From Erythrobacter mangrovi (GTDB taxonomy: Bacteria > Pseudomonadota > Alphaproteobacteria > Sphingomonadales > Sphingomonadaceae), in assembly GCF_013260645.1 (NCBI RefSeq), contig NZ_CP053921.1:1054001-1118000 (forward strand): DNA of 64,000 nt. The letters are read 5' to 3'. Every line of letters starts with the position of its first letter. Positions within the stretch are counted from its first letter, which is position 1. Of this stretch, positions 26,241 through 35,856 are shown in pieces. The notes under the pieces were generated by a model. The model searched no databases. It saw only the letters and a list, made by a program, of their open reading frames with translations, and had not been told where the DNA came from. The position numbers were made by a program, and so were the translations under genes.

Positions 26241-27722
26241 ATGCGGTCAACCGCCCCTGCGAGAAAGTTCGCTTACACCACTGCGCTCGTCGCGCTGACC
26301 GTCGCCGCACCTGCCAGTGCCGACACGCTTCAGGAAGCGCTGACCGAAGCCTATCTCTCCAATCCGACGCTGCTCGCCGCTCGCGCGAACCAGCGCGCGA
26401 ATGACGAGAACGTGCCGATCCAACGGGCCCAGGGGTTACCGGGGATCAACACCACCGCGACCTATGTAGAATCGATCCAGAAGTCGCAGAACAGCTTCAA
26501 TGCCCCCGACCGCACGCTGCAAGTCAATCCGCAGCTGACTGTGCCGATCTATTCAGGCGGTGCGGTCCGCAACTCGGTCAAGGCCGCGGAGGAACGGGTG
26601 ACTGCGGGTCGTGCGGATCTGCGTGCAACGGAAAGCTCGATCTTCAGCCAGGTTGTCGCCGCCTATATGGACGTGCTGCGCAATGAAGCCATCGTGGCAC
26701 TCAATGCGAACCAGGTCGAAGTCCTCAAGGTGAACCTGCAGGCCACCAGCGACCGGTTCGAGATCGGTGACCTCACTCGCACCGACGTGGCCCAGTCGCA
26801 GTCCCGCCTCGCCACCGCCCAGGGCAATCTGCAAGGCGCGCAATCCAACCTCATCTCGGCCAGGGAAACCTATATCTCACTGGTCGGCGACGAACCCGAC
26901 AGCCTCCAGCCGCCGCCGCCGCTGCCGAACCTGCCGCAGGACGTAAACGACGCCGTCGATTTCGCACTGGACAACAATCCCGACCTGATCGCCGCCAAGG
27001 ATCGCGCCAAGGCGGCTGGATTCGACACGGAAGTGGCTGGTTCGGGTCGCTTGCCGAACCTAGCCCTCTTCAGCGGCGCAACTTACACCAATTACTTCAA
27101 TACCTTGGCAGGGGGTTCCTCGGCGCTGGCCCAGCGCGAAACAACCGCCAACGCAGGTGTCAGGCTGACCGTTCCGATCTTCCAAGGTGGCCTTCCGGCA
27201 GCCCGTCAACGCCAGGCGCAGGCTCGCGAAACCGCGGCATTGGAGCAGGTCATCGCAGCTGAGCGCAACGTGATCGTGCAAGTCCGATCGGCGTGGTCGA
27301 GCTGGCAGGCTTCGCTGGCCGTGATCGAAAGCAGCCAGCTTGCAGTCGAAGCAGCCGCGCTGAGCCTCGAGGGCGTGAAGGCCGAGAACACCATCGGGAA
27401 TCGCGACATCCTGGACGTGCTCAACGCTGAGCAGGAACTGCTCTCTGCACGCGTCCAGCTGGTGACGGCTCGGCGCAATGCCTATGTCGCGGGCTTCAGC
27501 TTGCTCGCCGCGATGGGCCGCGCAGAGGCGCGCGACCTTGGCCTCGGTGACGAGGGCACGCTCTACGATCCGGTTGAAAACTACCAGCGTGTCCATGGGC
27601 GGATCTGGGACTGGAATCGCGATCCGGAGCCCGTCGCCAGCGCGACCCGCACCGTGGATATCCCCCCCCCGACTGCCGAAGTTACCGAAGTGGATGAAAC
27701 CGCTTCCAAAAGTGAGTACTAA
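26241..27722 (+). CDS. tolC: TolC family outer-membrane channel protein
   Basis: This 493-residue protein has a signal peptide (cleavage near VAAPASA) and two repeats of the outer membrane efflux domain. The first starts at LQEALTEAYLSNPTLLAAR and the second around VNDAVDFALDNNPDLIAAK, with long coiled helices between them. TolC trimers form the exit duct for type I secretion and RND or ABC efflux. No inner-membrane pump is adjacent. The C-terminal 60 residues after the second helical hairpin are acidic and likely periplasmic. Confidence 0.93.
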   Translation: MRSTAPARKFAYTTALVALTVAAPASADTLQEALTEAYLSNPTLLAARANQRANDENVPIQRAQGLPGINTTATYVESIQKSQNSFNAPDRTLQVNPQLTVPIYSGGAVRNSVKAAEERVTAGRADLRATESSIFSQVVAAYMDVLRNEAIVALNANQVEVLKVNLQATSDRFEIGDLTRTDVAQSQSRLATAQGNLQGAQSNLISARETYISLVGDEPDSLQPPPPLPNLPQDVNDAVDFALDNNPDLIAAKDRAKAAGFDTEVAGSGRLPNLALFSGATYTNYFNTLAGGSSALAQRETTANAGVRLTVPIFQGGLPAARQRQAQARETAALEQVIAAERNVIVQVRSAWSSWQASLAVIESSQLAVEAAALSLEGVKAENTIGNRDILDVLNAEQELLSARVQLVTARRNAYVAGFSLLAAMGRAEARDLGLGDEGTLYDPVENYQRVHGRIWDWNRDPEPVASATRTVDIPPPTAEVTEVDETASKSEY

Positions 27723-27772
27723 GGTCCGGTAGCCGAATCGGAGTGCCGATTCGAAGCAGGGGCAGGGACGCA

Positions 27773-28240
27773 ATGCAGCAACCGGGCGAACCATCGGTCG
27801 AAGAGATCCTGGACTCGATCAAGAAGGTTATCGCGCGCGACAATCGCGAGGGCATGATCGCCGAACGCCGGCGCAAGATCGGGCCGACTCCGGAACCCGA
27901 AACGCACCAGGTCGAAACCGAAGAAACGGTCGAGGAAGTACTCGAGCTCGATGCCGACTTTGCCATGGAGACGGCCGAAGAAGAGGCGGGCGAGGCCGCC
28001 GAGGCGCTGATCCGCGACGAAACCCGCAACGCAATGCGTGAGAACTTCGCCGCACTGGCCATGCTGTCCCAGCCGGGCAAGGCGCCGCAGATCGTTCGGT
28101 CGGGCGAGACCTCGCTCGAAGGGCTGGTCCGTGAAATGCTCCGCCCGATGCTCGCCAAGTGGCTCGATGAAAACCTTCCCGCAATGGTCGAGGAAATGGT
28201 CAAGGCGGAAATCGCCCGGATCGCCGGCAAGCGCTCCTGA
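27773..28240 (+). CDS. popZ: DUF2497/PopZ-type polar organising protein
   Basis: This 155-residue protein has the PopZ layout: an N-terminal helix (EPSVEEILDSIKKVIARDN), a short acidic middle segment rich in Glu, and C-terminal oligomerisation helices (LEGLVREMLRPMLAKWLDENLPAMVEEMVKAEIARI). In Caulobacter PopZ forms a polar matrix that holds ParB-parS and many other clients. The acidic linker here is short and proline-poor. GGGA lies just before the ATG at 27773. It is followed closely by an S9 peptidase gene. Confidence 0.85.
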   Translation: MQQPGEPSVEEILDSIKKVIARDNREGMIAERRRKIGPTPEPETHQVETEETVEEVLELDADFAMETAEEEAGEAAEALIRDETRNAMRENFAALAMLSQPGKAPQIVRSGETSLEGLVREMLRPMLAKWLDENLPAMVEEMVKAEIARIAGKRS

Positions 28241-28284
28241 TCCCAATCTTGGCATCGGCGCGCTGCGGGGCTAGGTCCGCGCGC

Positions 28285-30408
28285 ATGACTGCACGCAATC
28301 GGGTCGCATTCCCTATCGCCAGCGCGCTCGCGCTTTTCGCCGCCCCTCTCGCCGCCACGCCGGACGGCCGTACGGCGATGAGCGCGAAAGACCTCGTCAC
28401 CATGCCGCGCCTCGGCGCGCCGAGCGTCGATCCCGCGGAACGCATGGCGGTCTACACGGTGACCGAGACCGATCCCGAAAGCTATGCACGCAAAAGCGTG
28501 CTGCACATGCGCCTGCTCAATGTGATGGGTGCTGCATCGTTGCGGCTGGAGATCGATGGGAGCGACGCGCAGTTCGGCGGCGATGGCTGGCTCTATTACC
28601 TGGCCGACAGTGCCGAGGGGGGTGAGGATGCCACCAGCCAGGTCTGGCGCGCGCGGATCGGTGAAGACGGCAGCGTTTCCGACGTGATGCGGGTCACCAA
28701 CCTGCCACGCGCAGTCAATGGTTTCGCCGTATCGAAGGACGGCACGAAGATTGCCGTATTCGTCGAAATCTCACGCAATTGCGCGGCACTCGACTGCGAC
28801 GACAGCGCCAAACCCTACGCGCCCGGGCCGGGCACGGGGCGGCTGTACCAAGGCGACGGTGGCTTCGTCCGCCATTGGGACCATTGGGAAACGCCAGGCA
28901 CGTATAACCGCGTCTTCACCTTCAATCTCGAGAACGGCAAGGCGCACGGCACGGGCGTTGCGGTGGACGGGCCGGCAGGCGCCGGTGGGCCCAGCGGCGA
29001 TACGCCGACCATGCCGTTCGGTGGCAATGAAGACTTTGCCTTCGCCCCCGACGGCAAGGGGGCGTGGTTCGTGGCGCGTGAAGCCGACGCGCGGGAACCC
29101 TTCTCGACCAATCTCGATATCTGGTGGACCGACCTTTCGGGTGGCGTTCCCGTCAATATGACCAGGGCCAACGCAGCGATGGACATGCTGCCCGCCCCTT
29201 CGCCAGACGGGCGCCACCTAGCCTATGTCGCGATGGAACGGCCGACATACGAAGCAGATCGCCAGGTCGTGATGCTGCGCGACCTCAAGACCGGCGCCAC
29301 GCGCGCGCTGACGCAGGATTTCGACCGTAGCTTCGGCTCGCTCGCCTGGACGCCCGATGGGCGCTGGATCGTCGCCACTGCGCAAGACGTGCTCGACACG
29401 CCAGCCTTCCGTATCGATCCGCACAGCGGCAAGGTCGAACGGCTCGACCTCATGGCCGGGAACGAGGCGCACATCGCCAATGTCGTTCCGTTGCGCGCTG
29501 GCAGGCTGGTGTTCACCCGCGATTCGATCGGCGCTCCCCCCGAACTCTACCTTGCCCAGGCATGGGGACAGGCAAAGCCGCTAACCGACGCAGTGACGAC
29601 GCGAATTGGCAAGCTGGCTCCGGTCTCGGTCCAGCGCTTCAACTTCACTGGCGCCGACGGCGATACCGTGTGGGGGCAGATTACCAAGCCCGAGGGCGCG
29701 ACGGGCAAGCTTCCCGCAATCCTTTATGTCCATGGCGGGCCGCAAGGCACCTTCAACGACAGCTGGTCGAACCGCTGGAATCCGCGCGTCGTCGCGAGTC
29801 AGGGCTACGCGGTGATCTCGGTCGACTTCCATGGATCCACCGGATACGGGCAGGCCTTCACCGACGCGATCAACAACGACTGGGGTGGCAAGCCGCTGGA
29901 GGACCTGCAGAAGGGCCTCGCCCATGCGCTCACGGTCGATCCGCAGATCGACGGGAGCCGGGCCTGCGCGATGGGCGCCAGTTATGGCGGCTACATGATG
30001 AACTGGATCGCCGGGCTATGGCCCGACCGGTTCAAGTGCCTCGTCCAGCATGACGGCGTGTTCGACGCACGCGCCATGGCCTACGAAACCGAGGAGCTGT
30101 GGTTCGACATCTGGGAACACGGCGGCAAGAGGTACTACGAAGACCCTGCCGCCTACGAACGGTGGAATCCCGTGAATCACGTCGACAAATGGCAAACCCC
30201 GATGCTGGTGATCACCGGCGAGAGGGACTTCCGTATCCCCTACACCCAGGGCATCGCGTCCTTCACTGCGCTGCAGATGCGCGGCATACCCAGCCAGCTG
30301 CTGGTCTTTCCCGACGAAAACCACTGGGTACTGAAGCCCAAGAACTCGCTGCAATGGCACCAGACCGTGTTCAATTGGCTGGGCAGGTGGCTGAAGCCGG
30401 CAGAATGA
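28285..30408 (+). CDS. Secreted S9-family dipeptidyl/oligopeptidase
   Basis: This 707-residue protein has a signal peptide ([19 protein letters not shown]). The N-terminal beta-propeller contains WD40-like repeats ([28 protein letters not shown]). The alpha/beta-hydrolase domain has the nucleophile S566 in [11 protein letters not shown], the acid in [14 protein letters not shown] and the histidine in [10 protein letters not shown]. It resembles acylaminoacyl or dipeptidyl peptidases that clear peptides in the periplasm. The last bases overlap the start of the ferredoxin gene (ATGA). Confidence 0.92.
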   Translation: MTARNRVAFPIASALALFAAPLAATPDGRTAMSAKDLVTMPRLGAPSVDPAERMAVYTVTETDPESYARKSVLHMRLLNVMGAASLRLEIDGSDAQFGGDGWLYYLADSAEGGEDATSQVWRARIGEDGSVSDVMRVTNLPRAVNGFAVSKDGTKIAVFVEISRNCAALDCDDSAKPYAPGPGTGRLYQGDGGFVRHWDHWETPGTYNRVFTFNLENGKAHGTGVAVDGPAGAGGPSGDTPTMPFGGNEDFAFAPDGKGAWFVAREADAREPFSTNLDIWWTDLSGGVPVNMTRANAAMDMLPAPSPDGRHLAYVAMERPTYEADRQVVMLRDLKTGATRALTQDFDRSFGSLAWTPDGRWIVATAQDVLDTPAFRIDPHSGKVERLDLMAGNEAHIANVVPLRAGRLVFTRDSIGAPPELYLAQAWGQAKPLTDAVTTRIGKLAPVSVQRFNFTGADGDTVWGQITKPEGATGKLPAILYVHGGPQGTFNDSWSNRWNPRVVASQGYAVISVDFHGSTGYGQAFTDAINNDWGGKPLEDLQKGLAHALTVDPQIDGSRACAMGASYGGYMMNWIAGLWPDRFKCLVQHDGVFDARAMAYETEELWFDIWEHGGKRYYEDPAAYERWNPVNHVDKWQTPMLVITGERDFRIPYTQGIASFTALQMRGIPSQLLVFPDENHWVLKPKNSLQWHQTVFNWLGRWLKPAE

Positions 30409-30779
30409 GCAACACCCCGGCAGATCTCGACAAGGCTCGTGCCGCGCTGGCCAAGATTGGTGGGGCCACGATCGAACGACAGATCTTCCTCTGCGCCATG
30501 TCGGAAAAGCAGAAATGCTGCCGTCGCGAAGAGGGCGAAGCTGCGTGGAAATACCTCAAGCGGCGGATGAAGGAACTCGGCCTGGTTGGACCGGGTGGAA
30601 CGGTGCAGCGGACCAAGGCCGACTGCCTGCAGGTCTGCGAAGCCGGGCCGATTGCCGTCGTCTGGCCCGACAACGTCTGGTACCATTCCTGTCGTGAAGA
30701 CGTGCTCGAGGCGATTATCCAGCGCCACCTGATCGGCGGCGTTCCGGTCGAGGAATACCGGCTGCGTCCCGCAAACTAG
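30405..30779 (+). CDS. Thioredoxin-like [2Fe-2S] ferredoxin domain protein
   Basis: This 124-residue protein has four cysteines in the arrangement of thioredoxin-fold [2Fe-2S] ferredoxins: [11 protein letters not shown] near the N-terminus, then [10 protein letters not shown] and YHSC. The partner reductase is unknown. The ATG overlaps the stop of the S9 peptidase gene, so the two are co-translated although their functions seem unrelated. Its stop overlaps that of the convergent small membrane protein gene in a shared CTAG. Confidence 0.88.
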   Translation: MSNTPADLDKARAALAKIGGATIERQIFLCAMSEKQKCCRREEGEAAWKYLKRRMKELGLVGPGGTVQRTKADCLQVCEAGPIAVVWPDNVWYHSCREDVLEAIIQRHLIGGVPVEEYRLRPAN

Positions 30780-31063
30780 TCGTCCGCCAGCGGATCCTCG
30801 ATCGCTTCGTCGTGGCCAGTACCCGATGACAGGAATACCAGCCCCATCAGCGCACTCGCCATCAGCATGGTGAAGCCGATCCCCAGCGCTGCGGCGATAT
30901 AGTAGTGAATGGAAACCTCGGTGCTGCCGAACTTGTAGAGCAGCGCGAGCGAGATCGCGACGACACCCACAGTCAGCAGCAGCATGAAGCGCATGATCCG
31001 GCGGAACCGCGCCCATGCAAAAGCCGCCTGTTCCGGATCGTCGAGGGGGGACTTCCTGGCCAT
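30776..31063 (-). CDS. Small membrane protein
   Basis: The 95 residues from the ATG at 31063 contain two membrane helices ([18 protein letters not shown] and [23 protein letters not shown]), a basic amphipathic N-terminus and an acidic C-terminal tail. A TTG at 31105 could add 14 residues. Family unknown. Convergent with the ferredoxin gene and divergent from the CBS-domain gene. Confidence 0.72.
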   Translation of the reverse strand: MARKSPLDDPEQAAFAWARFRRIMRFMLLLTVGVVAISLALLYKFGSTEVSIHYYIAAALGIGFTMLMASALMGLVFLSSGTGHDEAIEDPLADD

Positions 31064-31177
31064 CGCGGCCCATCTGGAGGCTCGCGCCCGGCGATTCAAT
31101 GCCAATCCCTAACCGATTCGCTTTTGAGCCCGGAAAGTGGCATTCTCCCTAGCCAGGAGTGGTACAGGAGGTCGGGC

Positions 31178-31606
31178 ATGATAAGCAGGCTGATCGAAGG
31201 TCGGGCAAGTTCGGAAATCGTCGCATCCACCGTAGACACGCCGGTACGCGAGGTGATCGCATTGCTGGCAGAACGACGCATCGGCGCGGTGCCGATTCTC
31301 GAGAACGGAAGGGTGGCGGGGATTTTTTCCGAGCGCGACGTGATCTATCGACTGGCCGCCGAAGGCGACGCTTGCCTCGACCGACCCGTTGGAGAAGTTA
31401 TGACCTCGCCCGCGATTACGGTCGATCCGCGCACCACCGTACTCGATGCCCTGGCGCTGATGACCCGTCGCCGCATCCGCCACTTGCCGGTGGTCGATGG
31501 CGAGGCAATGTGCGGCTTCATTTCGATCGGCGATCTCGTCAAGGCGCGGCTCGACCAGATCCAGCACGAAGCCGAGGCGATGCGCGAATATATCCAGACC
31601 GCTTGA
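31178..31606 (+). CDS. CBS-domain protein
   Basis: This 142-residue protein is a tandem CBS pair (Bateman module): [28 protein letters not shown] ... [13 protein letters not shown] for the first domain, and [22 protein letters not shown] ... RHLPVVDG ... [10 protein letters not shown] for the second. Such modules bind adenine nucleotides and usually sense energy state. A strong AGGAGGT Shine-Dalgarno (31166-31172) precedes the ATG. No effector domain is attached, so the regulated partner is unknown. Confidence 0.92.
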   Translation: MISRLIEGRASSEIVASTVDTPVREVIALLAERRIGAVPILENGRVAGIFSERDVIYRLAAEGDACLDRPVGEVMTSPAITVDPRTTVLDALALMTRRRIRHLPVVDGEAMCGFISIGDLVKARLDQIQHEAEAMREYIQTA

Positions 31607-31638
31607 GTGGAACGGCGCGCATTCCTACATCCATGCGC

Positions 31639-31968
31639 ATGAGCATTGCCCCAACCCTCACCGAAGCTGCCGCCGCCCGCGTTGCCGCGATTGCGCAAAA
31701 GCAGGCCAAGCCGGCTATCTTGCGCCTTTCGGTCGAGGGGGGTGGCTGTTCCGGGTTTCAGTACAAGTTCGACCTTGCCGCTGCGCCCGAAGGTGACGAC
31801 ACGGTGAGCGAGACCGGCGGAGTCCGCCTGGTGGTCGATGCAGTGAGCCTCGATCTCGTATCCGGGAGCACCGTGGATTTTGTCGAATCGCTGGGTGGCG
31901 CGGCCTTCCGGGTCGAAAACCCGCAGGCGGCAGCAGGTTGCGGTTGCGGTTCCAGCTTCGGCATTTAG
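31639..31968 (+). CDS. erpA: A-type iron-sulfur insertion protein ErpA-like
   Basis: This 109-residue A-type carrier has cluster cysteines C37 in EGGGCSGF and C101 and C103 in CGCGSSF. It transfers clusters to late targets. The ATG two codons upstream (31633) is an equally possible start. It is separate from the suf operon, whose own A-type protein is SufA at 484-843, so this genome has at least two. It lies 32 bp after the CBS gene, and the xthA gene starts 10 bp further on. Confidence 0.9.
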   Translation: MSIAPTLTEAAAARVAAIAQKQAKPAILRLSVEGGGCSGFQYKFDLAAAPEGDDTVSETGGVRLVVDAVSLDLVSGSTVDFVESLGGAAFRVENPQAAAGCGCGSSFGI

Positions 31969-31978
31969 TGTCCGGGCG

Positions 31979-32752
31979 ATGAAAATCGCCAGCTTCAACA
32001 TCAACGGGATCAAGGCGCGGCTTCCGCGCCTGAAGGAATGGCTCGAAGAGACCCGACCCACCGTCGCCTGCCTCCAGGAAATCAAGACGATGGATGAAGG
32101 CTTTCCGGCCGACGAGTTCGAGGCGATCGGCTACAAGGCTATCTGGCACGGGCAGAAAAGCTTCAACGGGGTCGCCATCCTCGCCGATGGGGTCGAGCCG
32201 GTCGAGACAAAGCGTGGCTTACCGGGAGATCCGGATGACGAACAGGCGCGTTACCTCGAAGCCGAGGTCAACGGCGTCCGCGTCGCTTCGATCTATCTTC
32301 CCAACGGCAACCCTCAGCCGGGACCCAAGTTTGACTACAAGCTACGCTGGATGGAGCGACTGCGTGCGCACGCCGCCTCGCTGTGGGCGCAAGAGATCCC
32401 CACCGCCTTGGTCGGCGACTACAACGTCATTCCCAATGATCGGGACGTGTGGGCGGTCAAGGCGATGGAAGACGATGCGCTGATGCAGCCCGAATCGCGC
32501 GACGCCTACAAGCGGATGCTCGGTGATGGTTGGACCGACGCCCTAGCCACACTCAACCCACGCGGCGGAGTTTGGACCTATTGGGACTACCAGGCCGGGG
32601 CCTGGCAGCGCGATCATGGCTTTCGCATCGATCATCTGCTCCTGTCCCCCGAACTGGCCGACCGCATGGTCGCTGCGGGCGTCGACAAGGCCCATCGCGG
32701 GCGGGAGAAGGCGAGCGATCACGCCCCGGTGTGGGTCGAGATCCGCGACTGA
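31979..32752 (+). CDS. xthA: Exodeoxyribonuclease III
   Basis: This 257-residue AP endonuclease/3' exonuclease of base excision repair has the ExoIII motifs FNINGIKARL, CLQEIKTMDEGFP (metal glutamate), WHGQKSFNGVAIL, the GDYNVIPND active site, and KASDHAPVWVEI at the C-terminus. The start was placed at 31979, giving a normal length. A longer upstream frame overlaps erpA. A terminator follows. Confidence 0.95.
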   Translation: MKIASFNINGIKARLPRLKEWLEETRPTVACLQEIKTMDEGFPADEFEAIGYKAIWHGQKSFNGVAILADGVEPVETKRGLPGDPDDEQARYLEAEVNGVRVASIYLPNGNPQPGPKFDYKLRWMERLRAHAASLWAQEIPTALVGDYNVIPNDRDVWAVKAMEDDALMQPESRDAYKRMLGDGWTDALATLNPRGGVWTYWDYQAGAWQRDHGFRIDHLLLSPELADRMVAAGVDKAHRGREKASDHAPVWVEIRD

Positions 32753-32760
32753 CACGAAGA

Positions 32761-32792
32761 AGGGCCGCCGCAGTGCTGCGACGGCCCTGTTA
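32761..32792. terminator. Bidirectional hairpin between xthA and the cell-wall hydrolase gene
   Basis: AGGGCCG-C-CGCAG and CTGCG-A-CGGCCCT arms with a TG loop form a long stem between two convergent genes. The T-run is short on both sides. Confidence 0.6.
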
Positions 32793-32809
32793 GTTCGGCC
32801 ATCCCTATC

Positions 32810-33469
32810 TCAACGATAGAAGATGTGCGTATCGATCGTGGCGAGCGCGACCTTGCGGCGGCTCCAGCCGGGTCGAACATATGTGGCGTGGAAATAAAGC
32901 GCTTCACTCGCCTTGCTGTCCCACAGCCCGCGATGCGCGATGCGCGCGATTGCCCTGGCATTGGCCCAGGCCTTCGACGCGGTGCGAATCCGCGGCATGT
33001 TGCCGTTCTTGATGAACGAGAACTGCGAGCGCTGGTAGACGACGCCGCAATAGCTTTCCGGGAAGCGCCGGTCTTCTGCGCGGTTGACGATCACCTGCGC
33101 CACGGCCAGCTGGCCATCGAGCGGTTCGCCGCGGGCCTCGAAATAGATCGCACCAGCCAGGCACTGGAGCTCGGGTGAGAGTTCGCCACTGGCGGGCATG
33201 GCGTTGACCAGCTCGCGCAGGCTCTGGGCCCGCGGTGCTTCGGTCGTTTCCTCTATGTCGGATTGCGCTTCCTCAGCGGGAAGCTGCTGCACCACTTCCT
33301 TCTCGACGAAGACCGGCACGACCTCTTCGGTCAATTGTGCCGCAACAGCGGTGGTTTGGGTCGCCTGCGCCGCGACCTGGGCGTTGGCGCCGGAACTTTC
33401 TGCCCCGGCAAGGGTAATAGTGGCGGCCACCGCGAAGAGCGCGGTTAAACCGGTGAACTTGCGAACCAT
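32810..33469 (-). CDS. SleB-type cell wall hydrolase
   Basis: This 219-residue secreted protein has a signal peptide (ending near AGAESSGANAQ) and then an Ala/Glu/Thr/Gln-rich linker of about 60 residues. The C-terminal Hydrolase_2 (SleB/CwlJ) domain is LQCLAGAIYFEARGEPLDGQ (catalytic Glu), AQVIVNRAEDRRFP, QFSFIKNG and SEALYFHATYVRPGW. It is probably a peptidoglycan lytic transglycosylase. This family is common in alphaproteobacteria, unrelated to sporulation. Confidence 0.92.
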   Translation of the reverse strand: MVRKFTGLTALFAVAATITLAGAESSGANAQVAAQATQTTAVAAQLTEEVVPVFVEKEVVQQLPAEEAQSDIEETTEAPRAQSLRELVNAMPASGELSPELQCLAGAIYFEARGEPLDGQLAVAQVIVNRAEDRRFPESYCGVVYQRSQFSFIKNGNMPRIRTASKAWANARAIARIAHRGLWDSKASEALYFHATYVRPGWSRRKVALATIDTHIFYR

Positions 33470-33669
33470 GATTCCGAAACAATCGGCGGTTGGCGGACTG
33501 ACACAGGCTGGGACCCACGCGCGTTTTCCTGCGTCGTTTAATCGGGTCCGTTAACGGGCCTGCCGGCCACCCCCCGTCTGCGTGCTTGTGCTACGACCGT
33601 ATTGTCGCGGGCACCGCCTACGCCTCGTAAGGTTGGCGGCCAAATAGTCGCAATTGATACGGTGTCAAC

Positions 33670-34005
33670 CTATTGCAGTGCGGAATCGATGAAGTGTTCC
33701 GGATCGGGAAGGTCCAGTTCGACCACCCAACAATCGGGATCCGAACGTCGTCGCCGTTCGATATACTGCGTAAATTCGTCTTTATCTTCAGCATTTTCTT
33801 CCTTCGTCAGGACGAATTTGCGCGAGCCATCGAGCTGCGGCATCCGCTCCCATAGACGTGCGTTGGCTCCGCGCGTCATGGTGACGAGAAGAATTACGCC
33901 TGCATCTTTTTCGCCGCGCTGCACAATAGCCGCGAATCCTCCCGAGGCTTCGGCTGTGCGAACCAGGGCGCTGGCTTCCAGGTGGGCAGGCAGGCGACCT
34001 TCCAT
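33670..34005 (-). CDS. DUF1491 family protein
   Basis: This 111-residue soluble protein matches the DUF1491 pattern: MEGRLPAHLEASALVRTAEASGGFAAIVQRGEKDAG, then LWERMPQLDGSR and the C-terminal RRRSDPDCWVVELDLPDPEHFI. Function unknown, and essentially alphaproteobacterial. The ATG at 34005 shares a base with the stop of the upstream thioesterase gene, so the pair is probably co-translated. Confidence 0.85.
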   Translation of the reverse strand: MEGRLPAHLEASALVRTAEASGGFAAIVQRGEKDAGVILLVTMTRGANARLWERMPQLDGSRKFVLTKEENAEDKDEFTQYIERRRRSDPDCWVVELDLPDPEHFIDSALQ

Positions 34006-34460
34006 TAATCCTGTTCCTTCACCTGATACCCCGGCAGGCCAGACAGCGCGATGCGGGAACGCATGAAGGTGCCAGTGCCGCGGCCTATCTCGTCCCCGTC
34101 GGCATCGACCAGCCGCGCTTCGGCGACAAATACCCGCTTGCGCCCGCTGACCCAACGTCCTTCTGCCACTACCTCGCCCGCACGGACCGGCTTGGTGAAA
34201 TGCAGGTTGAACGAAGTGGTCAGCAGGAAACGATCGGTGACGAAGGTGTTGGCGGCATAGAAGGCCGCGTCGTCGAGCATCTTGAAATAGATCGTCCCAT
34301 GCGCCGCCCCTGCCGCATGGTAACTCGCTTCGGTCACGGTGAAGGTGATGCGAGAGCGGCCCTCGCCAGGGATCTCGAGCCGCGATTCGTACAGGGCGTT
34401 GACCGGAGCCGATGCATACAGGCTCTCGAGGGCGCGATAATGGCGCTCAGCTCCAGTCAT
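34005..34460 (-). CDS. PaaI-family thioesterase
   Basis: This 151-residue single hot-dog-fold protein contains the PaaI-type sequence SYHAAGAAHGTIYFKMLDDAAFYAAN and LLTTSFNLHFTKPVRAGEVVAEG. These enzymes hydrolyse acyl-CoA thioesters, but the substrate is not evident. The HG-x(5)-LD pattern stands in place of the classic HGG catalytic loop. It is co-transcribed with the DUF1491 gene. Confidence 0.88.
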   Translation of the reverse strand: MTGAERHYRALESLYASAPVNALYESRLEIPGEGRSRITFTVTEASYHAAGAAHGTIYFKMLDDAAFYAANTFVTDRFLLTTSFNLHFTKPVRAGEVVAEGRWVSGRKRVFVAEARLVDADGDEIGRGTGTFMRSRIALSGLPGYQVKEQD

Positions 34461-34474
34461 GTCCGCCTTTCAGC

Positions 34475-35044
34475 CTAGCGCGGTTCGACCCAGCCGATCG
34501 ACCCGTCGTGGCGACGATAAACCATGTTGTGCTGCTCGCTGCCGGCGTTCTTGAACAGCAGCGCGTTGGCGTTCTGCAGGTCGAGCATCATCACCGCATC
34601 GGCGACACTGCATTCGGGGATCACCGCGCGGGTTTCAGCAATCACCGGCGGGCTATCCGCAGTAATCTCTTCCTCGTCGTCAGGCTCGGGAGCAGCAAGG
34701 ATCGTGTAGGCAGCTTCTTCCTCGCGCAGCGCGTGGTCGGCCTGCTCATGGCGATCCTTGATACGTCGCTTGTAGCGGCGCAGCTGCTTTTCGATCTTGC
34801 CGGCGGCGGCGTCGAAAGCCTGGTGGACATCGTGCGCCTCGGCATGACCCTTGAGGATCAGGCCCTGCATCACATGGGTGACAATGTCGGAGGTGAAGGC
34901 GCCACCCGGGCCCTTGCCGAAAGTTACGTGCGAGGAGATCGCTCGGTTGAAATACTTCTCGACGATGGCGTTCATGCGTTCGGAGACATGCTCCTGCAAG
35001 GCGGCGCCGGTATCGATCTGGTGGCCAGAGACGCGGATGTCCAT
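34475..35044 (-). CDS. hpf: Ribosome hibernation-promoting factor, long form
   Basis: This 189-residue protein pairs an N-terminal ribosome-binding beta-alpha-beta domain (MDIRVSGHQIDTGAALQEHV ... HVTFGKGP) with a C-terminal dimerisation domain (AVIPECSVADAVMMLDLQNANALLFKN ... NMVYRRHDGSIGWVEP). An acidic linker (EPDDEEEI) lies between them. Long HPF dimerises inactive 70S ribosomes into 100S particles in stationary phase. Confidence 0.94.
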   Translation of the reverse strand: MDIRVSGHQIDTGAALQEHVSERMNAIVEKYFNRAISSHVTFGKGPGGAFTSDIVTHVMQGLILKGHAEAHDVHQAFDAAAGKIEKQLRRYKRRIKDRHEQADHALREEEAAYTILAAPEPDDEEEITADSPPVIAETRAVIPECSVADAVMMLDLQNANALLFKNAGSEQHNMVYRRHDGSIGWVEPR

Positions 35045-35081
35045 GTTGTTGTGTTCTCCTTTGTCTGCCCTACGATCCCTT

Positions 35082-35103
35082 GATCCGGCCCGTCCGCCGG
35101 ATC
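35082..35103. repeat. Inverted repeat between hpf and dnaQ
   Basis: GATCCGGC and GCCGGATC arms with a six-base loop lie in the 69-bp gap after the dnaQ stop and before hpf. It may act as a processing or weak termination hairpin for dnaQ. There is no T-run. Confidence 0.45.
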
Positions 35104-35113
35104 GTGTCGAACC

Positions 35114-35806
35114 CTAGCCCCACAAGGGGTTTTCGAGCTCGGCGACGAATTTCCTGTGCCGTTCCAATTCCTCCGCTGAAGCAGCATGCGGCCGTGGTTC
35201 GCGGCGCGGCCCTGAAGACTGGCGAACCGCGATAATCTCGGTCACCTCGGTCACGATCTCGACATGGCGCGTCGCGGCGAGCTCGAGCCCGATCTGCCGC
35301 CCGCCCTTCAGCTCGACATAGACCTGCGCCAACAATTCGGCATCGAGCAGCGCGCCGTGCTTGACCCGGTGGCTGCGATCAATCCCGTAGCGGGTGCACA
35401 GGGCGTCGAGTGAAAGCTTGGCGCCGGGGTGGCGCCTCTTCGCTAGCGCGACGGTATCGACCATCCGGCTGGTGCAGATCGGATCGCGTTCGCACAGCGC
35501 GAGCTCGTTGTTGAGGAATCCGAAGTCGAATCCCGCATTGTGCGCCACCAGCGGGGCATCGGCGACGAAAGCGAGCAGTTCATCGGCCAATTCGCGGAAC
35601 AGCGGTTTGTCAGCCAGGAACGCTGCCGACAGGCCATGCACGGCCTCCGCCCCCGCGGGCATGTCGCGTTCCGGGTTGAAGTAGGCGTGAAAGGTCGCGC
35701 CAGTGGGTACGAGATTGACCATCTCGATGCATCCAATCTCGACCATCCGGTCCCCCGTCTTGGGGTCGAGTCCGGTGGTCTCGGTATCGAACACGATCTC
35801 ACGCAT
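35114..35806 (-). CDS. dnaQ: DNA polymerase III epsilon subunit (proofreading exonuclease)
   Basis: This 230-residue DEDDh 3'-5' exonuclease has ExoI FDTETTGLDP, ExoII VAHNAGFDFGFLN and ExoIII HRVKHGALLDAELLAQVYV. The C-terminal tail (about 170-230) would bind the polymerase alpha subunit. It belongs to the leftward series coaE-aroE-maf-regulatory protein that flanks the origin in Caulobacter in the same order. Confidence 0.94.
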   Translation of the reverse strand: MREIVFDTETTGLDPKTGDRMVEIGCIEMVNLVPTGATFHAYFNPERDMPAGAEAVHGLSAAFLADKPLFRELADELLAFVADAPLVAHNAGFDFGFLNNELALCERDPICTSRMVDTVALAKRRHPGAKLSLDALCTRYGIDRSHRVKHGALLDAELLAQVYVELKGGRQIGLELAATRHVEIVTEVTEIIAVRQSSGPRREPRPHAASAEELERHRKFVAELENPLWG

Positions 35807-35856
35807 TGCTTACCCTATCGGCCTCGGTTGCGCGGATTTCAAGGGGGCGCAGCCGG

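Noticed and set aside
33559..33662. GC-rich hairpins in the gap before the cell-wall hydrolase gene, considered as tRNA or signal-recognition-particle RNA
   Set aside because: There is no acceptor/anticodon arrangement and no SRP apical loop consensus, so nothing beyond local pairing supports an RNA gene.
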